Shown: positions 7,827 through 16,828, counted from the first letter of the stretch. The stretch: 45,535 bases of DNA from JBDTES01 sp039922435 (GCA_039922435.1 JBDTES010000025.1:1-45535); one strand, 5' to 3'. Notes: a model not told the origin generated them from the sequence alone. Program-made: numbers and translations.

Positions 7827-8021
7827 TTAAGTGTAGACGTACAAAACTTGAGCCAAGAAAACAAAGATTAGGACTAGCCAAACAACTATTAGTTGTAAGA
7901 GAAGAGCTGATTCTTTGGATCTTGTCTTGCTACCAGTCGGCCGCTTAGTAGCGGCCTTACTGGTAGGTTTGATAGGTACTTTCTTGCGTACAGATTTCTT
8001 AGCGACTGTAGCTTTGGGCAT
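7827..8021 (-). CDS. Small basic single-TM protein at the end of the pilus operon
   Basis: The 64-residue protein has a very basic Lys/Arg/Thr/Ser-rich N-terminus (about 1-38) and one C-terminal membrane segment (LLLQLIVVWLVLIFVFLAQVLYVY, split over 40-63). It would be tail-anchored with the basic part in the cytoplasm. It begins 5 bp after the last pilin gene stops and is probably the last gene of the pilus transcript. I recognise no family; a role in pilus regulation would be a guess. Confidence 0.6.
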   Translation of the reverse strand: MPKATVAKKSVRKKVPIKPTSKAATKRPTGSKTRSKESALLLQLIVVWLVLIFVFLAQVLYVYT

Positions 8022-8026
8022 AGTCT

Positions 8027-8707
8027 TTAGCGAGTTACTTCGATAGATGCAGTGTCTTCAGGAACTGCAGTTACCGTAAATCGATTACCAGCTGACCTTG
8101 CAATTGTGTAGCCAGTGTTAAAGGCTGTACCCTGGCAAGGCGTAGTTGTCTTCGATGGATCCTTTGGCAGGTTAGCGATGAAGGTTGGCACCAGATCAGC
8201 ACACAAGTTAGCTACGCTAGTTGCATCACTAACGTTACAGGTTGTATCACCAGCTGCTCCAGCAGGGTTCGCTACAATGATACTTCCGGCAGTACTAGCG
8301 CCGTCAACTACAAATGTACCGTTATTTCCAGCTGATCCACAGTCGATAACGCTAACTAGACCCGTTGCTTGAGTACTGGTTGTAAGCGTGAAGGTTACCT
8401 TATTATTAGCAAAGGCCGTTGTCGAAGCCACTTCACCTGCCGTTCCCGAGACAGCAACTGGCGTAGTCGTGACCGTACTAAGGCTAGTCGGTACGTTACC
8501 ATTATTAGCGGCTTGGTATTCGTAAACGCCGTTTAAGATAGCTGTAACGTCTGAGGCGCGTTGGGCATCGCGAGTATCTTTAAAGTGCTTACTTGGGTTA
8601 ATGGCTATCAGGGTAATGGCTAGCAAGATTGCCAGGATGCCGATTACGACCAGAAGCTCGATCAGGGTAAAACCCGATTGATTACGCTTAATTGATTTTA
8701 GGGTCAC
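8027..8707 (-). CDS. Type IV major pilin / prepilin (paralogue 1)
   Basis: The 226-residue prepilin has a short basic leader (12 residues) ending in Gly, then FTLIELLVVIGILAILLAI with Glu at mature position 5, the class III signal cut and N-methylated by prepilin peptidase. The helix continues into TLIAINPSKHFKDTRDAQR, typical of CPR and Gram-positive pilins. The globular head holds four Cys (in CGSAGNNGTF, TCNVSDA, ANLCADL, TPCQG) that may form two disulfides. It is closely related to the adjacent 234-aa prepilin and both lie distal in the operon, so they are probably the main fibre subunits. Confidence 0.9.
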   Translation of the reverse strand: MTLKSIKRNQSGFTLIELLVVIGILAILLAITLIAINPSKHFKDTRDAQRASDVTAILNGVYEYQAANNGNVPTSLSTVTTTPVAVSGTAGEVASTTAFANNKVTFTLTTSTQATGLVSVIDCGSAGNNGTFVVDGASTAGSIIVANPAGAAGDTTCNVSDATSVANLCADLVPTFIANLPKDPSKTTTPCQGTAFNTGYTIARSAGNRFTVTAVPEDTASIEVTR

Positions 8708-8754
8708 TGTAAAATCTCCTTAATTTTCTTATTAATAGACTGCTTATCTTGGAT

Positions 8755-9459
8755 TTAGCGAGTTACTTCAATAACTGCACCACCTTCGGCGTTGGGAGCT
8801 GATACTGTGAAGCGATCACCACTTAAGGATTTTGTGATCGTGTAACCACTGTCGTAGGCACCAACACAAGTCGGGCTGGTAGCTGATGGGTCCTTGGGTA
8901 GAGCTGCGATGAATGTTGAGACGAGATTGTCACACAAGTTAGCCATACCAGTTGAATCACTTACACTACAGGTTGCGTCTGGAGATACAGCGTTAGAGTT
9001 GGTTATAGTGAAAGTAGTAGCGGTACCGGCAGTAACTGGGAAGGTGCCATTGTTGCCTGGAGTTCCACAGCCAGTTAGATTTGCATAACCAGTAGTGATG
9101 GTTCCGGTGTTAGTGGCCGTCAGAACAACGGAAGGCGAGGCTGAAGTGTCTATACCAGTTACGGCTACGCTAGCGTTAGCCGCTAGTTTAGTTGCGGCTG
9201 TAGTAACGCTAGCCAGTCCTTTTGGTGCATTGCCATTATTAGCGGCTTCATATTCGTAAATACCATTCAGGTAGGCCGTGACGTCCGACGAGCGCTGGGC
9301 GTTACGAGTGTCCTGAAAATGTTTACTTGGGTTGATAGCTATCAGGGTAATTGCTAGCAAAATTGCCAGAATCCCGATAACGACTAATAGTTCAATAAGC
9401 GTAAACCCACCCTGGGCCGCTTTAATCTTGTGAAAGTACTTTGACTTCATTTTAAGCAT
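8755..9459 (-). CDS. Type IV major pilin / prepilin (paralogue 2)
   Basis: The 234-residue prepilin has an 18-residue leader ending in Gly-Gly, a cut before FTLIELLVVIGILAILLAI and Glu5. It matches its neighbour almost completely through the N-terminal helix and the DVTAxLNGxYEYxAANNGN segment. The heads diverge, but the four Cys, the GNNGTF loop and the FIAxLPKDPS motif are kept. The most distal start (9459) is chosen because AAAAAGGT lies a few bases upstream; the ATG three codons later is the alternative. The pair is likely a tandem duplication with head diversification. Confidence 0.9.
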   Translation of the reverse strand: MLKMKSKYFHKIKAAQGGFTLIELLVVIGILAILLAITLIAINPSKHFQDTRNAQRSSDVTAYLNGIYEYEAANNGNAPKGLASVTTAATKLAANASVAVTGIDTSASPSVVLTATNTGTITTGYANLTGCGTPGNNGTFPVTAGTATTFTITNSNAVSPDATCSVSDSTGMANLCDNLVSTFIAALPKDPSATSPTCVGAYDSGYTITKSLSGDRFTVSAPNAEGGAVIEVTR

Positions 9460-9534
9460 TACCTTTTTACGTTAATGCACTAATAATGCCCCGCCGGGCT
9501 ACAAATGTCAATATTCGGTGGCACCGAAGTGGCT

Positions 9535-10083
9535 TTAGGCAGCTGAAACTGTGGAAAAATCGGCCTGGGCGTGGACGATCTTATCTTCAATTAAGCGTTT
9601 AACGGCAGCACCCGATTCGGAGTCTTTGCCGAGCTCATAAGCGGCGATTGGGGTGATCGCTACTAATTTACCAGCGCCGCTAAGCTTTAGAGCTTCGGCA
9701 ATGGTTTGGTATAGTTCGGCATTGGTTGCAAATAGTAGTAATCTATCGTCTTGCTCGACGCCCAAACAGGCTCGCTTACCAGGCTCAAACGGCATGGCCG
9801 AGATGTATGACTCCAGCGCCGAAGTGCTATCATCGCCCTTTTTGTGTTCCAGAGTCTTAGTAAATACCACGCTTTGATCGAGCACCAGTAAGCAGCGTTT
9901 ACTCTTTAAATCGTGGTCTGCAAAGAAATCTTGGCAAGCACTAACTAGCCGCTCACGGTCGAGGACTTCCATGTTGTTTACGATGTCGACTGGTAAATTG
10001 AGCTTGGCAGCCGAAATATGCCGTCCAACCACTATCAGGCTGTTGCGACGTAGAAATATAATTGCGCTTGGTCTAGAAAACAT
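9535..10083 (-). CDS. PilM-like pilus assembly protein (short form)
   Basis: The 182-residue protein has the look of the N-terminal half of PilM-type actin-like proteins: LPVDIVNNMEVLDRERLV (about 30-47), KRCLLVLDQSVVFTKTL (about 62-78), ISAMPFEPGK and then a strand-rich DDRLLLFATNAELYQTIAEAL. PilM links the pilin platform to PilN/PilO on the cytoplasmic face of the membrane. It is about half the family's usual length of roughly 350 residues, and I see no clear ATP-binding phosphate loops, so it may be a reduced scaffold. The ATG overlaps the preceding minor-pilin stop. Confidence 0.6.
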   Translation of the reverse strand: MFSRPSAIIFLRRNSLIVVGRHISAAKLNLPVDIVNNMEVLDRERLVSACQDFFADHDLKSKRCLLVLDQSVVFTKTLEHKKGDDSTSALESYISAMPFEPGKRACLGVEQDDRLLLFATNAELYQTIAEALKLSGAGKLVAITPIAAYELGKDSESGAAVKRLIEDKIVHAQADFSTVSAA

Positions 10084-10463
10084 TAGGGTGTCTCACTCCA
10101 GCTTAAAACGGTTAATTGATTGTTAGTGTCGCTGGCTGTCACCGTAATGGTGCGGCTAGCGTTCTTGTCGGTGCCAACCGAAACGACGTTTCGAGTGTCG
10201 GTGCCGCTTACGCTTATTGTAGCAGTTCCGCTACCAAGCGTCATGGTTTCGCCACTGTAGGCTGGATCGCGAGATAGACGCATTAGGGCATTCTCGGCGC
10301 CGCTATCGGCGTTAATTAGAGCTTGCTGGCCAGAAGCATAACTATTGCCAGCTTTTAGGTTGATTATAGCTACGGCCGTAGCTGCCAGTGTAATCATCAT
10401 GGCCACCATCATAAAGATTAATAGGGCGATTAGAGTTTGACCACGGCTATTTAAACGTTTCAT
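10083..10463 (-). CDS. Minor prepilin, PilX/GspK-like
   Basis: The 126-residue protein has a short basic leader ending in Gly (MKRLNSRG), then QTLIALLIFMMVAMMITLAA. The prepilin cleavage Gly is kept, but mature position 5 is Ala instead of Glu, as in GspK/PilX-type tip subunits that lack Glu5. The N-terminal region with NADSGAENALMRLSR also fits the PilX group. The gene overlaps its neighbours by 1-4 bases, showing strict translational coupling. Confidence 0.75.
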   Translation of the reverse strand: MKRLNSRGQTLIALLIFMMVAMMITLAATAVAIINLKAGNSYASGQQALINADSGAENALMRLSRDPAYSGETMTLGSGTATISVSGTDTRNVVSVGTDKNASRTITVTASDTNNQLTVLSWSETP

Positions 10464-10984
10464 AGATTTTGCCTGACTGTTGAAGTGTAGGTCCGACTGA
10501 CTAGCCCGGCGTGACTCTGGATTTTAGATGTAAGCTTAAAGCTATAGCTGATTGTGGCTGGAGAACCAGCTACGCCGAGCTTACGGAAACTAACGTCCGA
10601 AACTGTTACATCGTTACTATTTAAGTTGGCTGGTCCGTTACCATCGTCTAGGGTTAAGTTGCCATTATCTAAACTGTAGGTGTAAGTATTGCCATCGATT
10701 GTCATAACTAATTGATCAGCAATATCGCCCATGTTTACTGGCGTCGAAATCGCCGAAGCTCGGGCAATATCATAATTGAGTCTTGCTACGATGAAGTGGC
10801 TGCTCTCGGTTGGAGCTGAATAGCTTTTGGATTGAACTTGACTGTCGACCGAAGAAGTAAAGAGGGTCGTAATTATAACCAGCATGCCACCCAGTAATCC
10901 CATCACTACGAGTAACTCAATCAGGGTCGTACCGGCACTATCTTTTAGTAATTTAACAGATGTGTGAAATGAAAATTGTTTCAC
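10460..10984 (-). CDS. Minor prepilin, PilW/GspJ-like
   Basis: The 174-residue prepilin has an 18-residue leader ending in Gly, then TTLIELLVVMGLLGGMLVI with Glu5. The position between the PilV-like and PilX-like genes matches the conserved order of minor pilin operons (FimT-PilV-PilW-PilX), which form the priming complex at the pilus tip. ATGA overlaps are present at both ends. Confidence 0.8.
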   Translation of the reverse strand: MKQFSFHTSVKLLKDSAGTTLIELLVVMGLLGGMLVIITTLFTSSVDSQVQSKSYSAPTESSHFIVARLNYDIARASAISTPVNMGDIADQLVMTIDGNTYTYSLDNGNLTLDDGNGPANLNSNDVTVSDVSFRKLGVAGSPATISYSFKLTSKIQSHAGLVSRTYTSTVRQNL

Positions 10985-11871
10985 GGTGTCGCCTTTGAAT
11001 AGTTGATGGTGACGCTACTTAGTATTGGTGTAACCGTAGCAGTGCCTCCGAAATATGCTCGGTACCGGACATAGCGGCCAGTCGACCTTGCGAGAGGAAT
11101 CTGGCCAGGTGAGGTAAAATAACTGTTTGTTGCACCATTTGGACCAACGTAGACCCAACCTGATTTTGTGTTACTCACAGCAATTCTAAATTTAATATAT
11201 GTTTTAGTGGGCTGACTAGTATCAAAGTTAAAATAATTAAAGGCTGCGGTCGGGCCGGCATCAAAAATACTAGAGGTCAGAGTAGCTGAGGTTTTGGGGG
11301 CCGTTAGCTGGACCTCGCCGTCGCTGGTCGATGTAATTGTTAGATTAGCGTGCGTGTCACCGGTAAAGTCGGCCGCAGTAGTTTGGCTCCAAGAGGTCTG
11401 ATTTTGCCAGTGAGTTAGATATAGCTGATTAGAAAGTGATCCATCCCTTGGCTTAGACCAGGAGACGATTATAGTTGCCAGTTTAGTTGAAGGGTCAACT
11501 GTCCCGCTACTAGCCACCAATTGACCAGTGGCGTCTCTCTGACTGTCACTAATAACGATTTTCCTGGTCAAGCTACCGATAGTCTCAGCTCCGCTGGCGA
11601 GCACCCACGAGTTACTGCTCACAACTGGGTGATAGGTGCCATTGGTCACTACACCACCCCAGCCTTTTTGTCGAACTACCTGGATGGCTGAAACAGCTTC
11701 GCGGAGTAGTCCACTGGCTTGGAGTTGTTGATTGCTCGATGGGACAGATGAATTGGCTGTAATTAGAGCCAGAGCTAGAGTCGGCAGCATAATGCCAGCT
11801 AGAGCAATGGCGATTAGAACTTCTACTAGGCTGGCTCCGTTTTGACTGCGGCTCAGACAGGTTATTTTCAT
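10981..11871 (-). CDS. Minor prepilin with large C-terminal domain, PilV/GspI-like
   Basis: The 296-residue protein starts with a leader ending in Gly, then ASLVEVLIAIALAGIMLP with Glu5. The V-E-V-L-I-A core is typical of PilV/GspI. The C-terminal part (about 170-296), with ITSTSDGEVQL, FNYFNFDTS, YIKFRIAVSNT and YVRYRAYFGG, resembles a jelly-roll sheet as found in secreted adhesive modules, which is unusual for a minor pilin. It could place a binding domain at the pilus tip. The start and stop overlap both neighbours. Confidence 0.75.
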   Translation of the reverse strand: MKITCLSRSQNGASLVEVLIAIALAGIMLPTLALALITANSSVPSSNQQLQASGLLREAVSAIQVVRQKGWGGVVTNGTYHPVVSSNSWVLASGAETIGSLTRKIVISDSQRDATGQLVASSGTVDPSTKLATIIVSWSKPRDGSLSNQLYLTHWQNQTSWSQTTAADFTGDTHANLTITSTSDGEVQLTAPKTSATLTSSIFDAGPTAAFNYFNFDTSQPTKTYIKFRIAVSNTKSGWVYVGPNGATNSYFTSPGQIPLARSTGRYVRYRAYFGGTATVTPILSSVTINYSKATP

Positions 11872-12347
11872 TGTAAACTTAAGGCTCCGAAGCGGTTGAG
11901 ACTAATTACTCGGCTGCTATCATTAACTACTACCGTAATAGTGTTACCACTACTATCGAAATTAGCCACACTACCGTCGCCTTTGTTAAAAATGATTTGG
12001 TTATTTGGCAGAGAAGTCGAGATATTGACGTTATTTAGCTCAGCCGTATAGTTACTCGGGTCGATTGAGCTAAAACTACTGCCACTAAATAACGTGTAAT
12101 TATGACTAGTGAACTCGATACCGTGCAGAGCGGCCGCACCACTGTCGCCGGTGTCTCCGGACATAGCCAGTAGCTGTTGACTCTTTAGGTCGGCTAATAT
12201 TTGATTAACAGTGGTACTAGATGAAGCTGTTGTGTTGACTTGTCCTAGGTTGACGCTACTAAGTGCAAACAGTAGTCCAGCGATGACAATGACGACCATT
12301 AATTCGATTAGGGTAAAACCAGATTGCCTGAGGCTTTTTAGAGACAT
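11868..12347 (-). CDS. Minor prepilin, FimT/GspH-like
   Basis: The 159-residue prepilin has a 10-residue leader (MSLKSLRQSG), then FTLIELMVVIVIAGLLFAL with Glu5. The following STTVNQILADLKSQQLLAMSGD segment is characteristic of GspH/FimT, where a long helix precedes the head. It starts 1 bp after the pilC stop, so it is the first prepilin of the operon. Confidence 0.82.
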   Translation of the reverse strand: MSLKSLRQSGFTLIELMVVIVIAGLLFALSSVNLGQVNTTASSSTTVNQILADLKSQQLLAMSGDTGDSGAAALHGIEFTSHNYTLFSGSSFSSIDPSNYTAELNNVNISTSLPNNQIIFNKGDGSVANFDSSGNTITVVVNDSSRVISLNRFGALSLQ

Positions 12348-12348
12348 A

Positions 12349-13416
12349 CTACTTTTGAGATGGGTTAATTTGCGAAATCATATTGTAGATTGGCGCGATT
12401 ATAGTAATCATTAATAGTCCGACCATACCACCGACGATAATTAACAGTACTGGTTCGATTAGACTGCTCAGAACTTTAAGACTCTGGGTGACTTGGCCAT
12501 CAAAATAATCCGTTAAGTTTTGCAGAGTTTCGTCGAGTGTACCAGAGGTATCGGCGGTTTCGATGGACCGTGACATGATAATCGGAATAACCGATTTGGA
12601 GTGGCGCAGGCTGGTGGCTAGCGGCTTACCGTTGTTGACGTCGTTTTGCATTTGCTTAATAACGGCGATGATTGATTTCTTTTGGACGACTTTTTCGGAC
12701 AAGCTGAGAGCCTCTATAATTGGCACACCAGCCCTCATTAGTAGTCCGAAGCTCCGGGTAAAGCGAGTTAAATCAATGTTAGTACCGAGGCTACGTAGCA
12801 TTGGCAGACCCAGTAGTAAGCGGATAATCTGCCGGCGATGGGTGTTAACGTACCAACTAATGAGCAAAATGATTACGATTAAACCAATAACTAGCACTAG
12901 CCAATGACTCATAAAGAAATTAGAAGCAACAATCATTTGCCGGGTAATCCAGGGCATGTTGACGCGCATGGTACTAAATACGCTAGCCACTCGTGGAATC
13001 ACGAAAGTTAGCATTAGAATTACGATGCCTAGAAAAACCACCATTACAAAAATCGGATAGATCATAGTGTTGCGTAGCTGGTCGCTAAAGGCGATTTCTT
13101 TGCGGGTGGCGATAACGATATCGTGCAGGGTATCCTCGAGGGTACCGCCATTTTCGGCAGCCCGAACTAGGTTGATGTTAACTGGATCAAAAGCTAGTGG
13201 CAAGCGGCTCATAGCCAGTGACAGCGTTTCGCCGTTGTTGAGTGAGCGGTGGAGTTCGCTTAGCACCTTGGCCAGATTGCCTTTGGCGTCATCTTCTAGT
13301 GAGCGAATGGCTTCAAGTAAAGGGATGCCCGCCGTTAGCATGGTCGACAGATCGGTAAATAGCCCCAATTTTTCTTTGGCCTGGAGTCGTAGCCGGGCTG
13401 TCCGATTACTGGACAT
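12349..13416 (-). CDS. pilC: Type IV pilus inner-membrane platform protein PilC (GspF family)
   Basis: The 355-residue polytopic protein is the membrane platform that couples the assembly ATPase to pilin insertion. Two GspF repeats are visible, each with the helical cytoplasmic bundle and signature residues (FTDLSTMLTAGIPLLEAI near the N-terminus; FTRSFGLLMRAGVPIIEAL about 213-231). Membrane segments lie at about 118-142, 166-188 and 322-346. The length is slightly below the usual 400 because the N-terminal cytosolic part is short. The start overlaps the pilB stop by 11 bp. Confidence 0.92.
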   Translation of the reverse strand: MSSNRTARLRLQAKEKLGLFTDLSTMLTAGIPLLEAIRSLEDDAKGNLAKVLSELHRSLNNGETLSLAMSRLPLAFDPVNINLVRAAENGGTLEDTLHDIVIATRKEIAFSDQLRNTMIYPIFVMVVFLGIVILMLTFVIPRVASVFSTMRVNMPWITRQMIVASNFFMSHWLVLVIGLIVIILLISWYVNTHRRQIIRLLLGLPMLRSLGTNIDLTRFTRSFGLLMRAGVPIIEALSLSEKVVQKKSIIAVIKQMQNDVNNGKPLATSLRHSKSVIPIIMSRSIETADTSGTLDETLQNLTDYFDGQVTQSLKVLSSLIEPVLLIIVGGMVGLLMITIIAPIYNMISQINPSQK

Positions 13417-15103
13417 TGGTAACTCTCATTATTTCTGACAAAGTAGTCTCACCGGCAATAACTTTATCTAGGCCGTCGTCTAACATAGTGGTCATGCCGT
13501 CTTTAACGGCTTGGGCCAGTAATTTGTCACTATCGGCCTGGGCGGCGATTAGTTGAGTCAGCTTGGGGGTAATCTCTAGAATCTCAAAGACACCGATTCG
13601 CCCCTGATAACCAGTATTGTGGCAGGCGCTACAGCCGACGCCGTGGTAAACTCGGACACTAGTTTTGTTGCCGAAATGCTTTAGAAAAGTTACTCGACTA
13701 AGACTAGATAGTAGGGCTGCCTGAGTGGCGTCACCCTGCCAGCCAGCCGCTGTTTTAGTTAGTTTGAGACTGGCTTTGCAGTGTTCACAAATTTGGCGAA
13801 CTAGTCGCTGGCCGATGATGATGTTGACCGTCGAAGCTACCAAATAGGGTTCGATGTTCATATCGACCAGTCGAGGCAGAGTCGTGACAGCATCGTTGGT
13901 GTGCATAGTTGATAAGACTAAGTGGCCGGTCATGGCTGCATTGACGGCTATCGAAGCCGTTTCTTGATCACGAATTTCACCGACGAACAAAATATCAGGG
14001 TCTTGCCTAAGTAGTGAGCGCAGACCCTCGTCGAAAGTTAGGTTGGTCTTGGCGTTAGTTTGGACTTGGTTGGTACCGTCTAGCTCGTATTCGACTGGGT
14101 CCTCAATGGTAGCGATGTTGCGCTCGCGGGTGTTTAGAATCTTTAAAATAGAATAGATGGTTGTGGTTTTGCCGGAACCAGTTGGGCCAGTTGACAGAAT
14201 TAGGCCGAAGGGCCGCGTAAAACCGTGCCGGACGGTTTTTAAATCATTGGCTGACATACCGAGATCGTTGAGATTAAACTGGCGATTGTGCTGAGCTAGC
14301 AGACGTAGTGCCACCTTCTCTCCGGTGACTAGTGGCACAATCGAGATACGAACTGTTAGATCTTTGCCACGGACAGATAATTTGAGTCGTCCGTCTTGGG
14401 CGCTAAGATGTTCGTCGGTTCGCAGTCGAGCCAACACCTTTAGGCGGGTGACTAGCTGCTGGTGGAGCTTTTTCGATAAAAAGGCCTCGTCGTGCAGGAC
14501 GCCGTCAATCCGAAAACGGATGGCCGTTTGTTCGCGGAGTGGCTCGATATGAATATCTGAGGCCTGAGCATCAAAAGCATAATCAAACAGCAGATCAACT
14601 AGTTTAGTTATTGGTGGGGTGCCACCACTGCCGGTGATCAAGCTATCAAAGACTTGTTGCAACTCGAGTTTAAAGAGGTGCAGGGCCGAGTTTATGCCAC
14701 TGTCGGTGGCATAAGATAAATGGTAGTTGCGGGCACCAGCTTTTTTGGCTAGCATATCGAACAGGTCGGTTGCCGCTGGTTGAGCGGTGGCGATATGCAA
14801 GCTATGGTCTTTAACCTCAAAAGCAAGAGTCTGAAACTGTTTGGCAACTTCTTCTGGCAATATATAAAGCAGGTTATCGGGGATGCTGATTCTATCTAGA
14901 TCAATGTAGGGTAGCTGATAGTAGTAGGCAGCCACTTTGCCGAGTTCATTTTCGCTTAGAATGTCGTGTTTAACTAGTGCATCGTGCAGGCTGGCATGTT
15001 CAGCTTCGGCTCGGTCTTTGGCTTTGTCGAGTTTTTGGGTAGGCAAATACTTTAGGTCGGTTAGGACCTTTGCTAGCTCGTCATCAGTTAACGTCATAGC
15101 CAC
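13406..15103 (-). CDS. pilB: Type IV pilus assembly ATPase PilB (GspE family)
   Basis: The 565-residue cytosolic ATPase powers pilus extension. An N-terminal MshEN-like domain (about 1-150) is followed by the ATPase core with Walker A GPTGSGKTT, the Asp box (TIEDPVEYE), Walker B (DPDILFVGEIRD) and the His box (GHLVLSTMHTNDA). The zinc-binding tetracysteine (CEHC then CSAC) typical of PilB/GspE rather than the retraction ATPase PilT is present. It is the first gene of the pilus operon. The ATG at 15103 has a GAGGTG site upstream. No PilT or prepilin peptidase gene is visible here; they must be encoded elsewhere if present. Confidence 0.95.
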   Translation of the reverse strand: MAMTLTDDELAKVLTDLKYLPTQKLDKAKDRAEAEHASLHDALVKHDILSENELGKVAAYYYQLPYIDLDRISIPDNLLYILPEEVAKQFQTLAFEVKDHSLHIATAQPAATDLFDMLAKKAGARNYHLSYATDSGINSALHLFKLELQQVFDSLITGSGGTPPITKLVDLLFDYAFDAQASDIHIEPLREQTAIRFRIDGVLHDEAFLSKKLHQQLVTRLKVLARLRTDEHLSAQDGRLKLSVRGKDLTVRISIVPLVTGEKVALRLLAQHNRQFNLNDLGMSANDLKTVRHGFTRPFGLILSTGPTGSGKTTTIYSILKILNTRERNIATIEDPVEYELDGTNQVQTNAKTNLTFDEGLRSLLRQDPDILFVGEIRDQETASIAVNAAMTGHLVLSTMHTNDAVTTLPRLVDMNIEPYLVASTVNIIIGQRLVRQICEHCKASLKLTKTAAGWQGDATQAALLSSLSRVTFLKHFGNKTSVRVYHGVGCSACHNTGYQGRIGVFEILEITPKLTQLIAAQADSDKLLAQAVKDGMTTMLDDGLDKVIAGETTLSEIMRVTNVQ

Positions 15104-15203
15104 ACCTCACGGTATAAGCCTTGCCATTTATCTGCTAATAAAATCCCTGCTGATTTCATGCCACCCTTGTAGTCTGAATTTTGTGTCAGTCTTCTTGAGA
15201 TTA

Positions 15204-15209
15204 ATTGTA
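15204..15209 (-). promoter_or_regulatory. Possible -10 box of the pilus operon
   Basis: On the minus strand a TACAAT box (as part of TATTGCTACAAT) lies about 100 bp before the pilB start. The -35 is unclear. The 176-bp region is shared with the divergent histidine kinase promoter. Confidence 0.35.
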
Positions 15210-15265
15210 GCAATACGTTTATGTTTTTACTAGGTCTGACTCTACGTTTCCATCCCTATGGCTGC

Positions 15266-15271
15266 TATAGT
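15266..15271 (+). promoter_or_regulatory. -10 box, leaderless, for the histidine kinase
   Basis: TATAGT ends 8 nt before the ATG at 15280, so the mRNA probably starts at the initiation codon. Confidence 0.55.
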
Positions 15272-15279
15272 AATCTAAT

Positions 15280-16284
15280 ATGCCTGCCCATCGATCCAAT
15301 TCTACTTCAAGCAGTCACCGACCTAGGTTAACCGCTCTCAGCTGGTTATTAATTGCCGCTATCGCATACGTTGTGGTTTTGCTTGGGCTCATGCTGAAGA
15401 ATTTAGGTAGCCGTATCGCCGACGAATCAGCCAGCTTTCAAACGGTCGCCGCGCAATCAGATCAACAGCTTCGTACCTGGATTATGGTACTCGGTGCGGC
15501 ACTTGTCTTAATACTTGGTTTCATGCTGTACTTTCAAGTCCAAAACCGCCGTGAACGATTAATTGAAGAATCGAAGGATGAGTTTGTGTCGCTGGCTTCG
15601 CACCAGCTGAGGGCCCCGCTAACTTCGATGCGTTTGTTTGCCGAAATGCTGCTTGGTGAACAGGTCGGCAAACTGAACGCTAAACAGCGTGAATACGTCC
15701 AGATTATTGCGTCTTCAACTGAGCGGATGGCCGATCTGGTTAATAGCTTTTTGAATATTTCATTACTTGAGCTAGGCCAACTGAAATTTAAAAGCCAAGA
15801 AATGCACCTCGAAGATTTGGTTGAGACTGTGGTTGACCAACTGTCGCCGTTGGCCAAACAAGGTCATCTCAAACTTGAGTTTATAAAACCAGCCTTACCG
15901 CCAGTAAGGGTTGAGCCAAATCTGTATGGTCAGATTGTTAATAACTTGCTAACTAATGCCATTAACTACACGCCCTCCGGTGGCCAAATTAAGCTGAAGC
16001 TAAGCCGGGCAGAAACCGGCTACCAGCTAGATGTCACCGATAATGGTATCGGTGTACCGGATTCGGCTCACGGCAAATTATTTAAGCGTTTCTATCGGGC
16101 CGATAATGCCAAGCGGGTGACTTCTGACGGCACTGGTCTAGGTCTATATCTAATTCAGAAAATCCTCGATGGCTTGGGTGGTGATATTTGGTATGATAGC
16201 ATCGAGGGCCAGGGGGCTAGCTTTCATGTTATAATTCCATTAGCCGGAATGCACGCCGATAACAGGGGTAGAAGAACACTTTAA
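15280..16284 (+). CDS. Sensor histidine kinase, divergent from the pilus operon
   Basis: The 334-residue membrane kinase has TM segments at about 21-40 and 67-87 with only a very short (about 26 residue) external loop, so it may sense a membrane or internal cue. HisKA carries the phospho-acceptor His108 in SLASHQLRAPLTSM. The ATPase domain has the N box (NNLLTNAINYTP), G1 (DNGIGVP), F box (LFKRFYRADNA) and G2 (GTGLGLYLI), all intact. A receiver-only regulator follows after 7 bp. The divergent position next to pilB suggests, but does not prove, control of the pili. Confidence 0.9.
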   Translation: MPAHRSNSTSSSHRPRLTALSWLLIAAIAYVVVLLGLMLKNLGSRIADESASFQTVAAQSDQQLRTWIMVLGAALVLILGFMLYFQVQNRRERLIEESKDEFVSLASHQLRAPLTSMRLFAEMLLGEQVGKLNAKQREYVQIIASSTERMADLVNSFLNISLLELGQLKFKSQEMHLEDLVETVVDQLSPLAKQGHLKLEFIKPALPPVRVEPNLYGQIVNNLLTNAINYTPSGGQIKLKLSRAETGYQLDVTDNGIGVPDSAHGKLFKRFYRADNAKRVTSDGTGLGLYLIQKILDGLGGDIWYDSIEGQGASFHVIIPLAGMHADNRGRRTL

Positions 16285-16291
16285 AACTATT

Positions 16292-16723
16292 ATGGAAATC
16301 ACTTCGACCGAACCAAATACCAAGACAATCCTGCTAGCTGACGATGAGCAGTTTATTGCTGTTGCCTACAAAGATGGCTTGGAGCGGGCTGGTTATGATG
16401 TAACGGTAGCTCATGACGGCCAGGAGGCTATGGAGCTGCTTAAGACCTTGCGGCCAGACATCATGTTGCTAGATTTGATTATGCCAAGAATGAACGGCTT
16501 TGAAGTGCTCCAGGCTATGCAGAATGATCCCGAGCTTAGAGATATACCGGTTTTAGTACTGACTAACCTTAGTCAACCAGCCGATGAGGCCGAGGCCCGC
16601 GAGTTCGGGGTAGTTGATTTTATGGTCAAGGCCGATGTGTCACTGCGTGATCTACTAGAGCGGTTAGATCAATTACTGGCTGGTGGCATCGACCTGACTG
16701 ACTTAGATTTGACTGGTGAATAA
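16292..16723 (+). CDS. Single-domain response regulator (CheY-like receiver)
   Basis: The 143-residue protein is one receiver domain: acidic pair DDE (17-19), phospho-acceptor Asp61 in MLLDLIMPRMNG, the switch Thr in VLVLTNLS and Lys113 in FMVKADV. It has no DNA-binding output domain, so it would act by protein contact, for instance on the pilus machinery or another kinase. It is co-transcribed with the upstream kinase. Confidence 0.88.
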   Translation: MEITSTEPNTKTILLADDEQFIAVAYKDGLERAGYDVTVAHDGQEAMELLKTLRPDIMLLDLIMPRMNGFEVLQAMQNDPELRDIPVLVLTNLSQPADEAEAREFGVVDFMVKADVSLRDLLERLDQLLAGGIDLTDLDLTGE

Positions 16724-16828
16724 ATAAGCTCGCGATGATCAGATGCTGTTTCAGTAGTCTAAACCTGCGCTGTCAGTAATGGGGTAGACTTAAAAACAGA
16801 AAAATCGTTATATATCTCCGCAAATTTA

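Noticed and set aside
13067..15233. Plus-strand ORFs opposite pilC and pilB
   Set aside because: They are shadows of well-conserved minus-strand genes.
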